A stretch of 64,000 nt of DNA from Ramazzottius varieornatus. Its lineage: Eukaryota > Tardigrada > Eutardigrada > Parachela > Ramazzottiidae. Made by a program: the position numbers and the translations under genes. Of this stretch, positions 54,231 to 64,000 are shown piece after piece; the first letter of the stretch is position 1; every line of letters starts with the position of its first letter. The notes under the pieces were generated by a model. That model made no database searches. It was not told where the DNA came from and saw nothing but the letters and a program-made list of their open reading frames with translations. The stretch spans positions 8,626,721-8,690,720 of the forward strand of contig BDGG01000001.1 in the NCBI GenBank assembly GCA_001949185.1, read 5' to 3'.

Positions 54231-55118
54231 ATGGGATCACATGCGGAAGATCTGGAGAAGGTTGTAGCAAAACTGCAGTCATCTGGATCGCAGCTGCGTC
54301 TTGGATGCAAGAAATGTGGCTTCCGTAAGCGCACTTCTTCGTCCAGCTAGTTTTCACGTTCCACACCTTCAGCCTCCACTACGTATCTCTTTGCTGCTTT
54401 AGCCGGACACTTGACGTTTCAATGCAGAAACTTCGTCAGGAAAAGCGGACAGAACGTCGGTCTGGTCGAAGTTAGCAGCACCACTTCCGTCAGTTCCGAT
54501 GAGGAATTCGTCTCGCCGTTGAAGAAACTCGCTCAGGGTAATGCGCTTGTCACTTATTCTTCAACGACCTTGTTTTCAACAGTATTCTGCGTTTCCAGAA
54601 GAGGCCAAGAATGAAGAAGTACAGAAAAAGAAAATGACTCTCAAAAGGTAATCAAGTTTTGTGATGGATGATCTGGGCACAGAAACTCGACAAGATTGTC
54701 TGCGCAAGTGGCGCACAAAGTTAGTGTTTTTAGCCGGAAGCCTGCGCCACTTGAGAAAACAAGCTTGCCGAGTCGTTTACTGAGTTCTTATAAGTCGTAA
54801 ATCAGACTTTATCGCTGTAATGAATTCATCAGGAAAAAGCGCAATCGTTCTCGGTGCTCACGATCCAGTTCCTCTGATTCCGACTCTACTCCTTCCCGAA
54901 GACGTAAGCACAAGAAACTAAAAAAGAAGTCCAGATCCAAGCATAAGAAACGCGAAAGATCCGATAGCGAACCGAAACGAAGTTCGCCCTTTGACAAGGA
55001 AGACCGATGGGCAGAAGAACGGAGGCAATCTGATACCCATGACAAATCATCTAGGCCGACAGAGAGACGTTCACCAAGAGAGTCTCACAGATCCGAGCAG
55101 CACAGCTCAAGACGCTGA
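54231..55118 (+). CDS. SREK1IP1: SREK1-interacting protein 1-like zinc-knuckle protein, four exons
   Basis: Exons 54231-54324, 54403-54537, 54599-54647 and 54833-55118 join in frame with GT-AG introns to 187 residues. The zinc knuckle CKKCGFPGHLTFQC (C26-C29-H34-C39, CX2CX4HX4C) spans the exon 1/2 junction and is followed by RNFVR and VSSTTSVSSDEEF, as in SREK1IP1 (p18SRP). The C-terminal half is Lys/Arg/Ser-rich with RS-type runs (RSRCSRSSSSDSDS), typical of splicing-associated nuclear proteins. In vertebrates the protein binds the splicing factor SREK1; that role is inferred here. Intron 3 carries one CAAGTGGCGCACG palindrome. Its stop lies 132 bp from the CFAP251 stop on the other strand. 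Confidence 0.88.
54693..54770. repeat. Palindromic CAAGTGGCGCACG element in SREK1IP1-like intron 3
   Basis: GCAAGTGGCGCACAAAG ... GGAAGCCTGCGCCACTTG, flanked by CGACAAGATTG and AAGCTTGCCGAG. Confidence 0.85.
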
Positions 55119-55172
55119 AAATATCTCCAACGGCGGCTTTGCAAATTTTCCTTTCTGCGAATTCCCATCTAA

Positions 55173-55178
55173 TTTATT
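55173..55178 (-). promoter_or_regulatory. Poly(A) signal AATAAA of CFAP251
   Basis: Minus-strand AATAAA 73 bases after the CFAP251 stop codon, a usual distance. It lies between the two converging genes. Confidence 0.6.
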
Positions 55179-55250
55179 TTCTTCTTAAAGTTTACAATTC
55201 CGAACTGTGATATTAGGTTTTTGCTTTTCTCGATGATGAAAGCATTATTT

Positions 55251-58200
55251 CTAAAGTGAATTATCTGGTGGGCCGTAAAAGGCATCTGTAGTTTCGAAAC
55301 CGAAGACTTCTTCTATGACATCTTTGACAGTAAACTCTTTCGGTAGCGTTGTGCCAGGTCTAAAAAAGTCTCTTTCTGCACCGACACCTTCCCAGTCAGC
55401 TAGGGGTGGTCGGAGGTTCGTCAGAACACTTAGTGTGTTGACCGCTTCTTCCTCCGACATGCTTTCTCCGATACCTTTCAGTATCTGAACGAGCTGGGGC
55501 GGCTTGATGCACGTCCGCAGCTCTTCGAACCCGAACTTGGCGAAGGCTTTGATCAAGTCGGGATACTGGATGCCCCAAATCGGCCGGTGGTTGACGAATG
55601 CTGTGCGAGAAGAAAACGTAAGTTGGGACCAGCAAACCCAAAAACACGGTTTTTCCAACTCGCGCACTGTTCCAGCCAATTACACTGTAAGCATGCGCCA
55701 CTTGCGAAAACCATCAAATCCAACAAGATCGAAATTTTCAAGTGGCGCATGCTTTCGGGCAATAACATTGTAAACCTGCGCCATTTGAGAAAAGTGTTTT
55801 GTCGAGCTTGTTTTCGGAGTTGACACTTGCTTTTTAGAGCGGTGGGGACGTCGACTTGGTCCACCAAAAGGCCCGTTTCGGCGTACTGGCTGTACTTGAT
55901 CTCCTGCATGATGTTCTTTTTTTCCTGCTCGGAAGGGTAGTAGCTGAGCGCGCAGAACAAGTTAGGCAGTTCCTGCAGCGGTAAAACGTCCTGAACCACT
56001 CTGGCTTCCCTCGTTTCCAGTCCTTGCCTACCCCATCGACATGAAAATGAACCCCATAGAAATTCCACAATTCGTACAGCAGACACAAGAAGGAACACAA
56101 AGCTTGCATTTTGAGTTGCAGGTACACGAAATACTGCTCGAGTCGCTTGTACAGTTCACCATCCATGCCACCTTCCAGCAAATCGAAGAAAGGTATCAGG
56201 CTATCCTTTGAAGCTTCCAGCGATGCATCCAGGATCCTAAAAGGAAATACCATGAGATCATCCTCAATTCGGTGAGCTTGCACAGTGGACATGAGTAACT
56301 GACTTACTCTGGGTGAAGAGACCACATGTTGACGATGGCTTCCGGTCCGCCAGCCGTAAAGACGAACCTTCCGCTCGGACTAGGCTTCATACAGGTAATC
56401 TAAACAACAAACAGACGTATTTCTTCCTTTAATATTTTCGTCGTCCATCAACCTAAGACTTACACCCAGAGGATGAACTCTGCGCGAGCAATAGCGATAA
56501 GGATTGCCGTCCAGCGGAAGAGCCATCAGACCAACACAGTCGGCGTTCCTCCACAGCAAGTAACGGCTGCTGTTACCTTCCCTCAAAGGCAACGCCGTCA
56601 TTCTACAACAGGAAATCTTCCTCTTTAAATTTAGAAAACCCGTTAGAGGGAGGGTTAAAAGACCTCTGCCTACCCCATGACCGGCGAACCTTGCAGTGGT
56701 CCATTGACGGTCTTCCGACACAGCTTCGTCGTCACATTCCATAACCTCAGCTTATACTGCAAAAGACACAGCTTTTGAAATTAACCCTTTTACTGGGATA
56801 TATAAGTAGTTCACTTTGTTGTTGGAAGTGATAAGGAAGCTTTCTTTGCTGATGGGTGGGTAGAGGGCGAAAGCAAAGGGTTGGTCCTCCGAGTCGATCA
56901 TCTCGCGATATTGAATCAGTAGGTCGCCGTCCGCAGACTGGTCCAGGTCGTACTCAACCTCACAACGAGAAATATAGACTGTGGTCTAACGGTTGGGAGG
57001 GAACACAATGAATAGGCTTACGAGGCAACCGTCGAGGCCCAGAGTGAAGAGCCGGTCCTTCTCGACGCCGACCTCGCGCACAAAGGCCAGATTGAGGACA
57101 GCACCGGTGTGGGACTGATGACAGCCGACATAAACCCAGGTTTTATTCCAGTCTTGAGTGTTGTTGCGGTACAAGCATATAACTCCTTCTCCATCCTAAC
57201 CAAACACGTTAACCAATTGACATCAAATCCTACTTCCACCAACTGAGCTCGGCAAGACTGGTTTTCAAAGTGGCGCACAGCTTCAGTGTTAATGGCCGAA
57301 AGCATGCGCCACTCGATAAGAAGGATCTTCTCTTCCCAAGTGACGCGCCCTTTCGGTGTTGTCAGCTGTTTCCTTATGGGGCTTTAAATACTAGCACTAG
57401 ATCATCATGGTCACTGTCCAAGTTGAAGCAACGTACCGCAGTGGCCAGTTTGGTGCCGTCGTCGGCAAACTCGATGAAGAGTATCTTAGCGAAGGAATCG
57501 GCAAAGTGGCCGTTGGGTTCGTCGGACAGATCCACCGCTTTCAGCAAACGCAGTGCGCCGGTGGCGAATCCGCAGGCTGCAAGCATACATCGACAAAGTC
57601 AGCACAGTACTGAGGATAGAAGGCAGCCAGTAGGAGGAAACGAGGGCCGTACCCACATAGATTCCTGTCGGGTCAAAGGCCAACGAGGTGATGTCTTTCG
57701 ACAACAAGTCCTCCTTACTATCCAGCGGGAAGCGTCGTTGGACGAGGATGGACTTGTGCTTGTAGTCCCACATGCGGAGAAGACCGTCTGAGGAGCCGAT
57801 AAGAAGACGGTAGGCGTTGGGATGGACAGCGCAAGCGATGACAGCATCAGGCGGCTCTTCCCTGACCAGCTTAGTCTCGTAGACATCGTCACCGGTCGTC
57901 CGTACCTTGACGATGTGCCCGCTGGATGTACCGATCAAGAACTCCGACAGGAAAAGAGCTTTATTGGCAAAATTAATCGCCCTGAAACCATACAAAATAA
58001 GCCATATGAGAAAAACATAAGCTAACTAATATCAATGAGACAAACAACAATGATCAGGAAAAAGAATTACTGTATGATGAATGCGTACCAACATTGAACA
58101 GTAAAATGGTGATTATCTCCTGACAATTACGATATTAGATAATATGATGAGAATGATGAGTGGAACAGGCCCGAAGGGACAGAGAGTGTCAAGGTTGTTT

Positions 58201-60798
58201 GCGCCATCTTGATGGAGTCTGTTTGGCTATGTGAGATTTTGGCCCTCTTTGATCAGTGCTTTACTTGCCTACTGCGGCTTCTGGCTCAGAAGTTTCGGTC
58301 TCATACTGTACATTCCTTGATAGATATATCTCTCTTTGCAATATACTCTTGAGCACCATGTGATGAACGTAAAGTATTTTTGTGTAAGACCGGCCCTCAG
58401 CCCAGATGCGCGTTTTCCAAGAAGATAGTGCGATCGTTATGAAACAACGCACATGATTGTCTTACAGTTCTTTGTGAGCGCGGATACGTGAGAAGGATAT
58501 ATTGTTGATACTGCCAAATCCAATGTTGGAACACCTGAGAAGAAGGTCAACAGGCAATCTTGGTCATTATGGCTTTTTGAGTAGGAAGGAGGGAGGAAGT
58601 GGTTCTTACGTGTAGAGAAGGAGGAAGTTGCAGTCGTAGAAGTTGACGTTGCCCAGTGAGTCGCCGACGACGATCATCCTGTCAAGAGACCACTAACGTA
58701 AACAGAAGGAAATGTCGATTAAAGACCATCCCTCATAAAGTATGACTGACGTACCCATTGAGGCTGGTCAGTGCAGTGACAGAGCCCTTGTCGACCACTT
58801 TGTAGACCTTGACGATCTCGGCGTATTTCTCAAAGGCAAGGACCTTTTTGTGCGAGGTTCGCTTCTGGAAGAGTGCGATGGTCCCGTTCATCGTCCCGAT
58901 GACAAAATACGTCGAAACGTCGACGAAGACCGCCCGGGTCAGTTTTCCCAGAACCATCGAGTTGGGCACCTTCATATAACAACTGAGGGCAATGAAGTAT
59001 AAGGTCAATATATTCAAGCTGCCGAAAAAGTTCGGCCATATGTTTTTCTTGTACTTTTTGAATATTCGGGATGCATATTCGGACTTGTCCCGCACTCTGC
59101 GTCATATTCTACAAAGAACACATTTGTTCCAGCCGAGGACAGTCGGGTGCTCGTGACTATTTTGTTCAGTTGATCAAGTAAAGTTACCCATTTGTAAAGA
59201 ACCACACCGCTTTGACTGCAGCTCATCAGGATACTTTGGTCCAGCGGACTGAAACTAAGCTGCGAATGCATATCTTCCTGCTGGGACAATTGGTAGTACA
59301 CCAAAGGCACATCTTGTCCGTCATTCTTCCCTTTCTTGTCCACCAGCCACTCGAATATCGTCAAGACCTGTACGGCCCAAAAAAAATGTTTCACCATACC
59401 ATAACACTGAGGCTCGGCAACGAAGCTCGACGAGATCGTTTTCCCAAGTGGCGCACGCCTCCAGCCAATAACAAGGAGAACGTGCGCCACTTGGAAAATA
59501 ATCTCGTCGAGCTTTCCAAAGTGACGCACGCTTCCCACCACTACACACTAAAAGATGCGCCACTTGAGGAGCAATTTTGCCGAGCTCCCAAATAATGTAC
59601 TACAGTATATGGCAGTCAGAAGAACGAACCTGACGGGGACCGGAAGAAAGCATTGCCAAAAAGCGCATATCCGGCGAGAAGCAGATGGACGTCAAGCCGT
59701 AAGCCTCTTTGCCGTTGGGCTGTGAGTACATTCGTAATGGCAGTCTGCTCTACAAAGAAAAGCGCTGATAATTTTACCACACTGCCAATCGGAAGTCCGA
59801 ACAGATCGGCAGAACTTACGCATCTTTCTGGTCCCACACAATAGCCGAATAGTCCGAGCCGGTATCACCAGCTGCCATCCATCGCCCGTTCTTCGTCGTG
59901 GCTATGCACGTTATTTGTCTGCTCTAACAGAAACAAGTCCAGTCCGGAAAAACAATCTAGCAATAATAACGGGAAATGAACAAGAAAGGAAGATTACGCA
60001 CCAGTCCTTCGAGGAGAATCTGTGCGGCTTCCTGTTTACTATCCGTCTCATCGTATGAGTACAAGACAGCCGTTTGACCAGCGGAGTAAAAGATTGAGCT
60101 GTGACGGGCGCTGGTCAAGTTAATAAAGGGAACATGGCGGTTAATCCCGAAGGTCCACTCCAGTTTCTGCAAAAAGAAATTAGATAATGTGGAAAACCTC
60201 TTTTTTCAAACTGGGCTCTCGTCAATCTAACTGGATAATATCGTTTTCCCAATGGCGCACGTTTTCACGTTCATCAGCTGAACGAGTGCGCTTCTTGAAA
60301 AACATGATATTTTCCAGTTCGTCCGGCCGAGTGGCGCACATTTCCATTGTTATTGCCTCGAAGCGTGCGCCACTTGGAAAAAATGACCTCGTCGAGTTTG
60401 TTTGTTTGGTCCACCGGTTCGTTCAAAAGTTTGAAAGTAACATTGACCAGAAGTTGACGTACTAGAGGTAAAAGTGTCGGTTGGCTCGTTTTGAATTCCT
60501 TCAAAATAGCCTTCTCTTTGGCATCATTCACACCAGCCTTCTTCTCCGCAAAGACAGTCTTGATCTTCTCTTCATCAACAGGGTTGATCGGAGCGGAAGT
60601 AGGAGGAAAAGTCTCCATAGACTTCAGGAGGATCAAGTAAGGGTCGCGGTGCATTTCCGCATAGGCTGTGGAAACTTCGTCCGCTTGTTCACACTGCACA
60701 CCAAAGTTCTTCCTGACATCGCAGCCTGGCGTGGGAGATTGCACGGGAGAGTTCTCATTCCCGGCCTGCTTTTGCCGAAGCTTCCTCCCCAAAACCAT
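55251..60798 (-). CDS. CFAP251: Cilia- and flagella-associated protein 251 (WDR66), 18 exons
   Basis: Exons (minus): 60798-60415, 60166-60002, 59923-59820, 59744-59630, 59367-59188, 59108-59055, 58969-58755, 58678-58610, 57981-57653, 57576-57437, 57195-57022, 56958-56815, 56756-56674, 56602-56464, 56399-56308, 56236-56099, 56027-55831, 55600-55251. All phases fit and the sum is 3072 nt, 1023 residues. WD-repeat blocks run through the first three quarters (KLEWTFGINRHVPFINL, GRWMAAGDTGSDYSAIVWD, RLLIGSSDGLLRMWDYKHK, GRFVFTAGGPEAIVNMWSL). The C-terminal quarter has the EF-hand-like region (ELPNLFCALSYYPSEQEKK, VNHRPIWG). CFAP251 is part of the calmodulin/spoke-associated complex of axonemes. 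Intron 17 is GC-AG. The long Glu-rich N-terminus of mammals is absent. Confidence 0.93.
55640..55808. repeat. Two palindromic CAAGTGGCGCACG elements in CFAP251 intron 17
   Basis: About 55645-55712 (AACTCGCGCACTG ... GCATGCGCCACTTG) and 55735-55805 (CAAGTGGCGCATGC ... CCTGCGCCATTTGAG). Together they fill most of the 230-bp GC-AG intron. Confidence 0.85.
57253..57350. repeat. Palindromic CAAGTGGCGCACG element in CFAP251 intron 10
   Basis: CAAAGTGGCGCACAGC ... AAGCATGCGCCACTCG, followed by a half copy CCCAAGTGACGCGCC at 57336. Confidence 0.85.
59420..59590. repeat. Two palindromic CAAGTGGCGCACG elements in CFAP251 intron 4
   Basis: About 59425-59515 (CCCAAGTGGCGCACGCC ... ACGTGCGCCACTTGG) and 59515-59585 (AAAGTGACGCACGC ... 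GATGCGCCACTTGAG), sharing a CTCGTCGAGCTT border. Confidence 0.9.
60237..60402. repeat. Two palindromic CAAGTGGCGCACG elements in CFAP251 intron 1
   Basis: About 60238-60312 (CCAATGGCGCACG ... GAGTGCGCTTCTTG) and 60322-60400 (CGAGTGGCGCACA ... GCGTGCGCCACTTGG). They fill much of the 248-bp intron. Confidence 0.85.
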
Positions 60799-61211
60799 TC
60801 CACAGAAATTTCAAGAAGGTAATCGTGAAGAATATTGGCCTCGAAAACTGATAAAAAAAAGCTAAAAGCTATTTTTCGCGTTATTTTTCCATTCAATTCT
60901 CCTGAATCTCTTAGTGACAGACCGACGAAAAAGCAACTGTTTTACCTGATTCCCCTGTCGACCGACTCAACCAAATAGAAAAGCCGCTTCTGACAAGTCA
61001 AAAGAGCAACAAGAAAGGAAGAGGAAGGAACAATGAAAGTATCACGGAAAATCTGTTCAACAAAGCAACAGTAAAAAAGGCGTGTGAGATCCGGGAAATT
61101 GTTACTTTGTAAAATGCTAAACTCTATGGTAAGTGTGATTGTACGTGCGTGAAAAGTAAGGCTTGCATGGGCTGGTCATACCGACTCATACTGTGCTGCA
61201 TAGACTGTACC
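60799..61211. promoter_or_regulatory. Region between helicase 3' end and CFAP251 start
   Basis: 412 bp that must hold the helicase 3' UTR and the CFAP251 promoter, both on the minus strand (head-to-tail). No clear element. Confidence 0.35.
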
Positions 61212-64000
61212 TCAGTGCTTCACTTTGTCCCCAGGCTTCAACTTCTCCAAAACTCTTTCGGGACTTACCAGCTCTCCTCCCGCACCCAGCAGGATGGCGT
61301 CTTTCTTCCGCCGCTTTCCTGCATCTTTATTCACGTCCAGCCATGCCTTATTCACCTGCAGAAACAAACACTCTACGTATGACGGCTCGGCAAACAAAAT
61401 CGCCAAGGTTACTCTCCCAGATGGCGCACTCGCCCGGGGTTATGGGCTGAACGCGTGCACCACGTGGCAAAACCTACCTTGCCCAGTCTGTTTGCCCAAG
61501 TTTCAAATACTCCCGATTCAGCTAAACTGAAAACGAACATGAAGGAAGCATACCTTGAGGCTTTTAACATGGCCCAGGATGAAGAGATGTTTCCTAGCTG
61601 CCGACATGGCCTGGCAGATTCGCTTCTCTTCCCACGCACACTCTCCCTCTTTCAAACCAGCCGCATCAGCACAGAAAAGGACAGTGTCGGCCACACGACT
61701 CTGGAAGCCTGCCACAGTATGCACTTCAGTGTTAGGCCTAAAGAAGAAAGCATCTGAATAGACATATCGGGGGAGCTCGGCAAACCAAACCGACAATACT
61801 ACTGTCCCAAGTGACGCACGCTTCCAGCCAACGACACTGACAATGTGCGCCACTTGGGAAAGCAATCTTCTCGACATTGTTTGCATAGCTCGCTGTTATC
61901 CAACAAACTGCAAAATTCAACCCATTTTTTATTGGCCTGCACTTACAGTTCGTATTCTGCAAGGTCGCGTAATTTCTGGCAGTAGCTGGTAGTGCGAGTC
62001 AGGATGACAAACGTCCCTAAATTTTCTTGACCGCCGGCCAACAAAGCTTTAGCAAATCTGACAGTATATTCCGCATCGTCCATTCTGCAAAACCAGATCG
62101 ATTAACCTAACTGGTCGTTTGAATTTCAAGCTCCATAGTTCGTACCCTTCTTTTCCTTCCTTGTGGGTATGGTCCAGTCCATGCAGGTCGAAGAAATGGT
62201 ACGATCACATTGTGAGATGTAAGCTTGCTTTTACAAACTGAAAATCCACAAGCTGACTCGTAAGCTTACGTGTTGTCAGACAGGATGTTTGAGTAGAAAG
62301 CGGTATTGGCGTAGCGGAAGATCTCTTGGTCAGTGTGGTGCTGCACTTTCAGCGCCAGAGAAACATTGTCCGTCAGCAGACCATAGCGCTTGAAGTAGCG
62401 GTGCAACAAGGAAGAGCTCAGAGGACCGGCGGACAGCTCTTGGCCATCACTGTCTAACGGTAGGGACATGTGGTCGCCTATCAGTACCACTTTTGGCGCA
62501 CTGGTGTCCGCGGAGGGGAATCTGGTCAGAGCTAGCAGGAGATCCAGCTCAGTGTACCTTCCCGCCTACAAAATACGAAACATTGTGATATAAAGAAGCT
62601 CGGTGAACAAACTCGATGGACTTACTGTCCCAAGTTGCGCACGCTTCCGGTGTAACTGGCTAGAGGTGTGCGTCACATGAAAAACCGTTCCTGTCGAGCT
62701 TGATTACTTCATCAAGTCGCGCAAGTTCTACGTGTTACTGGCTGTAGGTGTGCGCCACTTTAGAAACAGTTTGGGGGAGTTTATTTGTCGCGCTACATTA
62801 TCGTCGCACTTTTCTCCCTTTTGTTCCCAATCTTCTTTGAAGTTAGGTGTCAGGTGAGTGGGATTCTAGTATGACTGCTACTTACGTCGTAGACGAAGAT
62901 GCCATCGAGTGGAGGCAGCATACCGTAGTTGATGTGGGCTTGCTGATTATCCTCCAAGAAAAAACTCAGCGGTGCCAACAGGACATTCTTGGCATGTATG
63001 TTGTCCTTCACATACACGTCAAGATCCTTGGCCAGTTTCTCTTTCGAGGTGAGAGCCCTGCTGACGGCTGACGGCAACAGGTCGCTTCTCGTCTTCATAA
63101 AGCGTTCCAGCTCGGCTGTCAGCACTTCCGCACTGGACTTGACCGGCACATCAGCGGCGGTCCTGTTCAAGAAAAATTTCTCGTAAGAATAAAGGAAAGA
63201 CACAAGACTAGCATAGATCGAAATATCAATGGATGCTTACAGTCCGGTTGCCAGTTGCTTGCGGACTTTCTCGATCTGTTCGTCCAACACCTTGGATTCA
63301 TCCAGGAAGGTCGGGTGTTTGTGCAGTATCTCCAGCGTGCTCTTGATGTAGCTGGACGTGGGACTTGCATTCTCCGGTAGAAGAATCATCGAGTTGGTGA
63401 TGAGCGTTTCCCGCTGCAACCAAAGCTTGTGACTTATTCGAACGCCGGCCAACAGAACGTTCAAGTTGATTACTCCAAGTGGCGCATGCCTCCAGTGTTA
63501 TCGGGTGGAAGCGTACGCCATTTGGAAGAATGATCTCGAACGTTCCGTTTGCCAACTCCTCAACTAATAATCGCATAAAATGAAGAAAAAACAATAACTC
63601 CGTTTTAGAATCGAAAATACGCAAACGAACTGGACAAGATTGTCTTCCCAAGTAACGCACGACTCTAGTGTTATTGGCTGGAAGCGTGCGCCACTTGAGG
63701 GAAAACAATCTTGTCCTGTTTGCCCGAATTCGGGGAATTTTTCGTTGTGGAATGAGACACTTACTTTGAGTTCGAATGGGAAGGGCGAAACACTCGGCGA
63801 AAGTGTATACTCGAAGAAAGACTGAGCGAGCTCTGTCCAGGCGTTGGTCAGTGGGTAAGGTCGGCTGGAGAGCGGCTTGAGACCAAAGACCATCAGAAGC
63901 CCGAAGATCCGATTGTCGACATTCTTCAACGACAGCAAAGGAAGGACGGCGGCGTTGCGCGTTGGTCGTCGCGGATTGTCTTTGATACGAGCACTGGCTA
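61212..64000 (-). CDS. Superfamily 1 (UPF1-like) helicase, 3' part
   Basis: Exons (minus): 64000-63765 (runs off the edge), 63413-63241, 63162-62886, 62565-62270, 62084-61947, 61737-61554, 61355-61212. Joins keep frame and give about 482 C-terminal residues. Helicase motifs: II region LDGIFVYD joined to AGRYTELDLLLAL, III VVLIGDHMSLPL, IV-like ALKVQHHTDQEIFRYANTAFY, V HTVAGFQSRVADTVLF, VI ICQAMSAARKHLFILGH. This is the C-terminal RecA domain of the DNA2/UPF1 group, which unwind RNA or DNA 5'-3'. Motif I (Walker A) is not seen and should lie beyond the edge. Motif II reads YDAG where the family has DEAG, so ATP hydrolysis may be altered. The subfamily cannot be named. Confidence 0.8.
61402..61492. 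repeat. Palindromic CAAGTGGCGCACG element in helicase intron
   Basis: CCCAGATGGCGCACTCGC ... GCGTGCACCACGTGG, diverged copy with CTTGCCCAGTCTG after it. Confidence 0.75.
61790..61880. repeat. Palindromic CAAGTGGCGCACG element in helicase intron
   Basis: CCCAAGTGACGCACGC ... ATGTGCGCCACTTGG, then AATCTTCTCGAC. Confidence 0.85.
62620..62785. repeat. Two palindromic CAAGTGGCGCACG elements in helicase intron
   Basis: About 62628-62700 (CCAAGTTGCGCACGC ... GTGTGCGTCACATG) and 62708-62780 (TCAAGTCGCGCAAG ... GTGTGCGCCACTTTAG). Tandem and in the same orientation. Confidence 0.85.
63465..63720. repeat. Two palindromic CAAGTGGCGCACG elements in helicase intron
   Basis: About 63470-63540 (CCAAGTGGCGCATGCC ... 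GCGTACGCCATTTGG) and 63632-63718 (CCCAAGTAACGCACG ... GCGTGCGCCACTTGAG). The second is flanked by GACAAGATTGTC and CAATCTTGTCC, showing the full outer arms. Confidence 0.9.

Noticed and set aside
55251-57995. Long plus-strand ORFs opposite CFAP251 (for example 57270-57791)
   Set aside because: Shadows of real exons on the minus strand, confirmed by the in-frame 18-exon model.

Overview
This window reads as nuclear DNA of an invertebrate animal. The genes have short GT-AG introns, and the products include a ciliary/flagellar WD-repeat protein (CFAP251), a splicing-factor partner (SREK1IP1-like), Golgi glycosyltransferases and an SKI2-type RNA helicase. The mobile elements are typical of animals: Ty3/gypsy, DIRS-like, mariner and Tigger. 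The phylum cannot be fixed from sequence alone. A 50-base run of N (23667-23716) marks a scaffold gap.

Layout. 1-4850 is a decayed minus-strand Ty3/gypsy element. 5.2-10.8 kb holds three spliced genes I cannot name: A (minus), B (plus, divergent from A) and C (minus). 10.8-15.2 kb is mostly non-coding. 15493-16743 is a mariner with perfect terminal inverted repeats. 19.65-21.0 kb is a two-unit tandem satellite with higher-order structure. 21-39.7 kb is repeat-rich. It holds several copies of a dispersed family carrying a conserved ORF of about 105 residues, foldback elements, three DIRS-like relics or elements and an intronless DXD glycosyltransferase gene (36952-37953).

40.6-64 kb is the gene-dense part. 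A two-exon GT43 glucuronyltransferase gene (plus) carries a complete Tigger element in its 4.7 kb intron. It converges on an SKI2-like helicase locus (minus) that has in-frame stops and lacks the DExH region. Next come SREK1IP1-like (plus, 4 exons), converging on CFAP251 (minus, 18 exons reconstructed in frame, 1023 aa, one GC-AG intron) with 132 bp between the stop codons. The 3' part of a UPF1-like superfamily 1 helicase gene (minus) runs off the right edge.

A striking feature is a short palindromic element (arms containing CAAGTGGCGCACG) present in at least 20 copies. Most lie in introns of the four genes at 46.6-64 kb. No operon-like organisation is seen. Exon joins were deduced by hand from splice consensus, reading frame and remembered family conservation; none is confirmed by transcripts.
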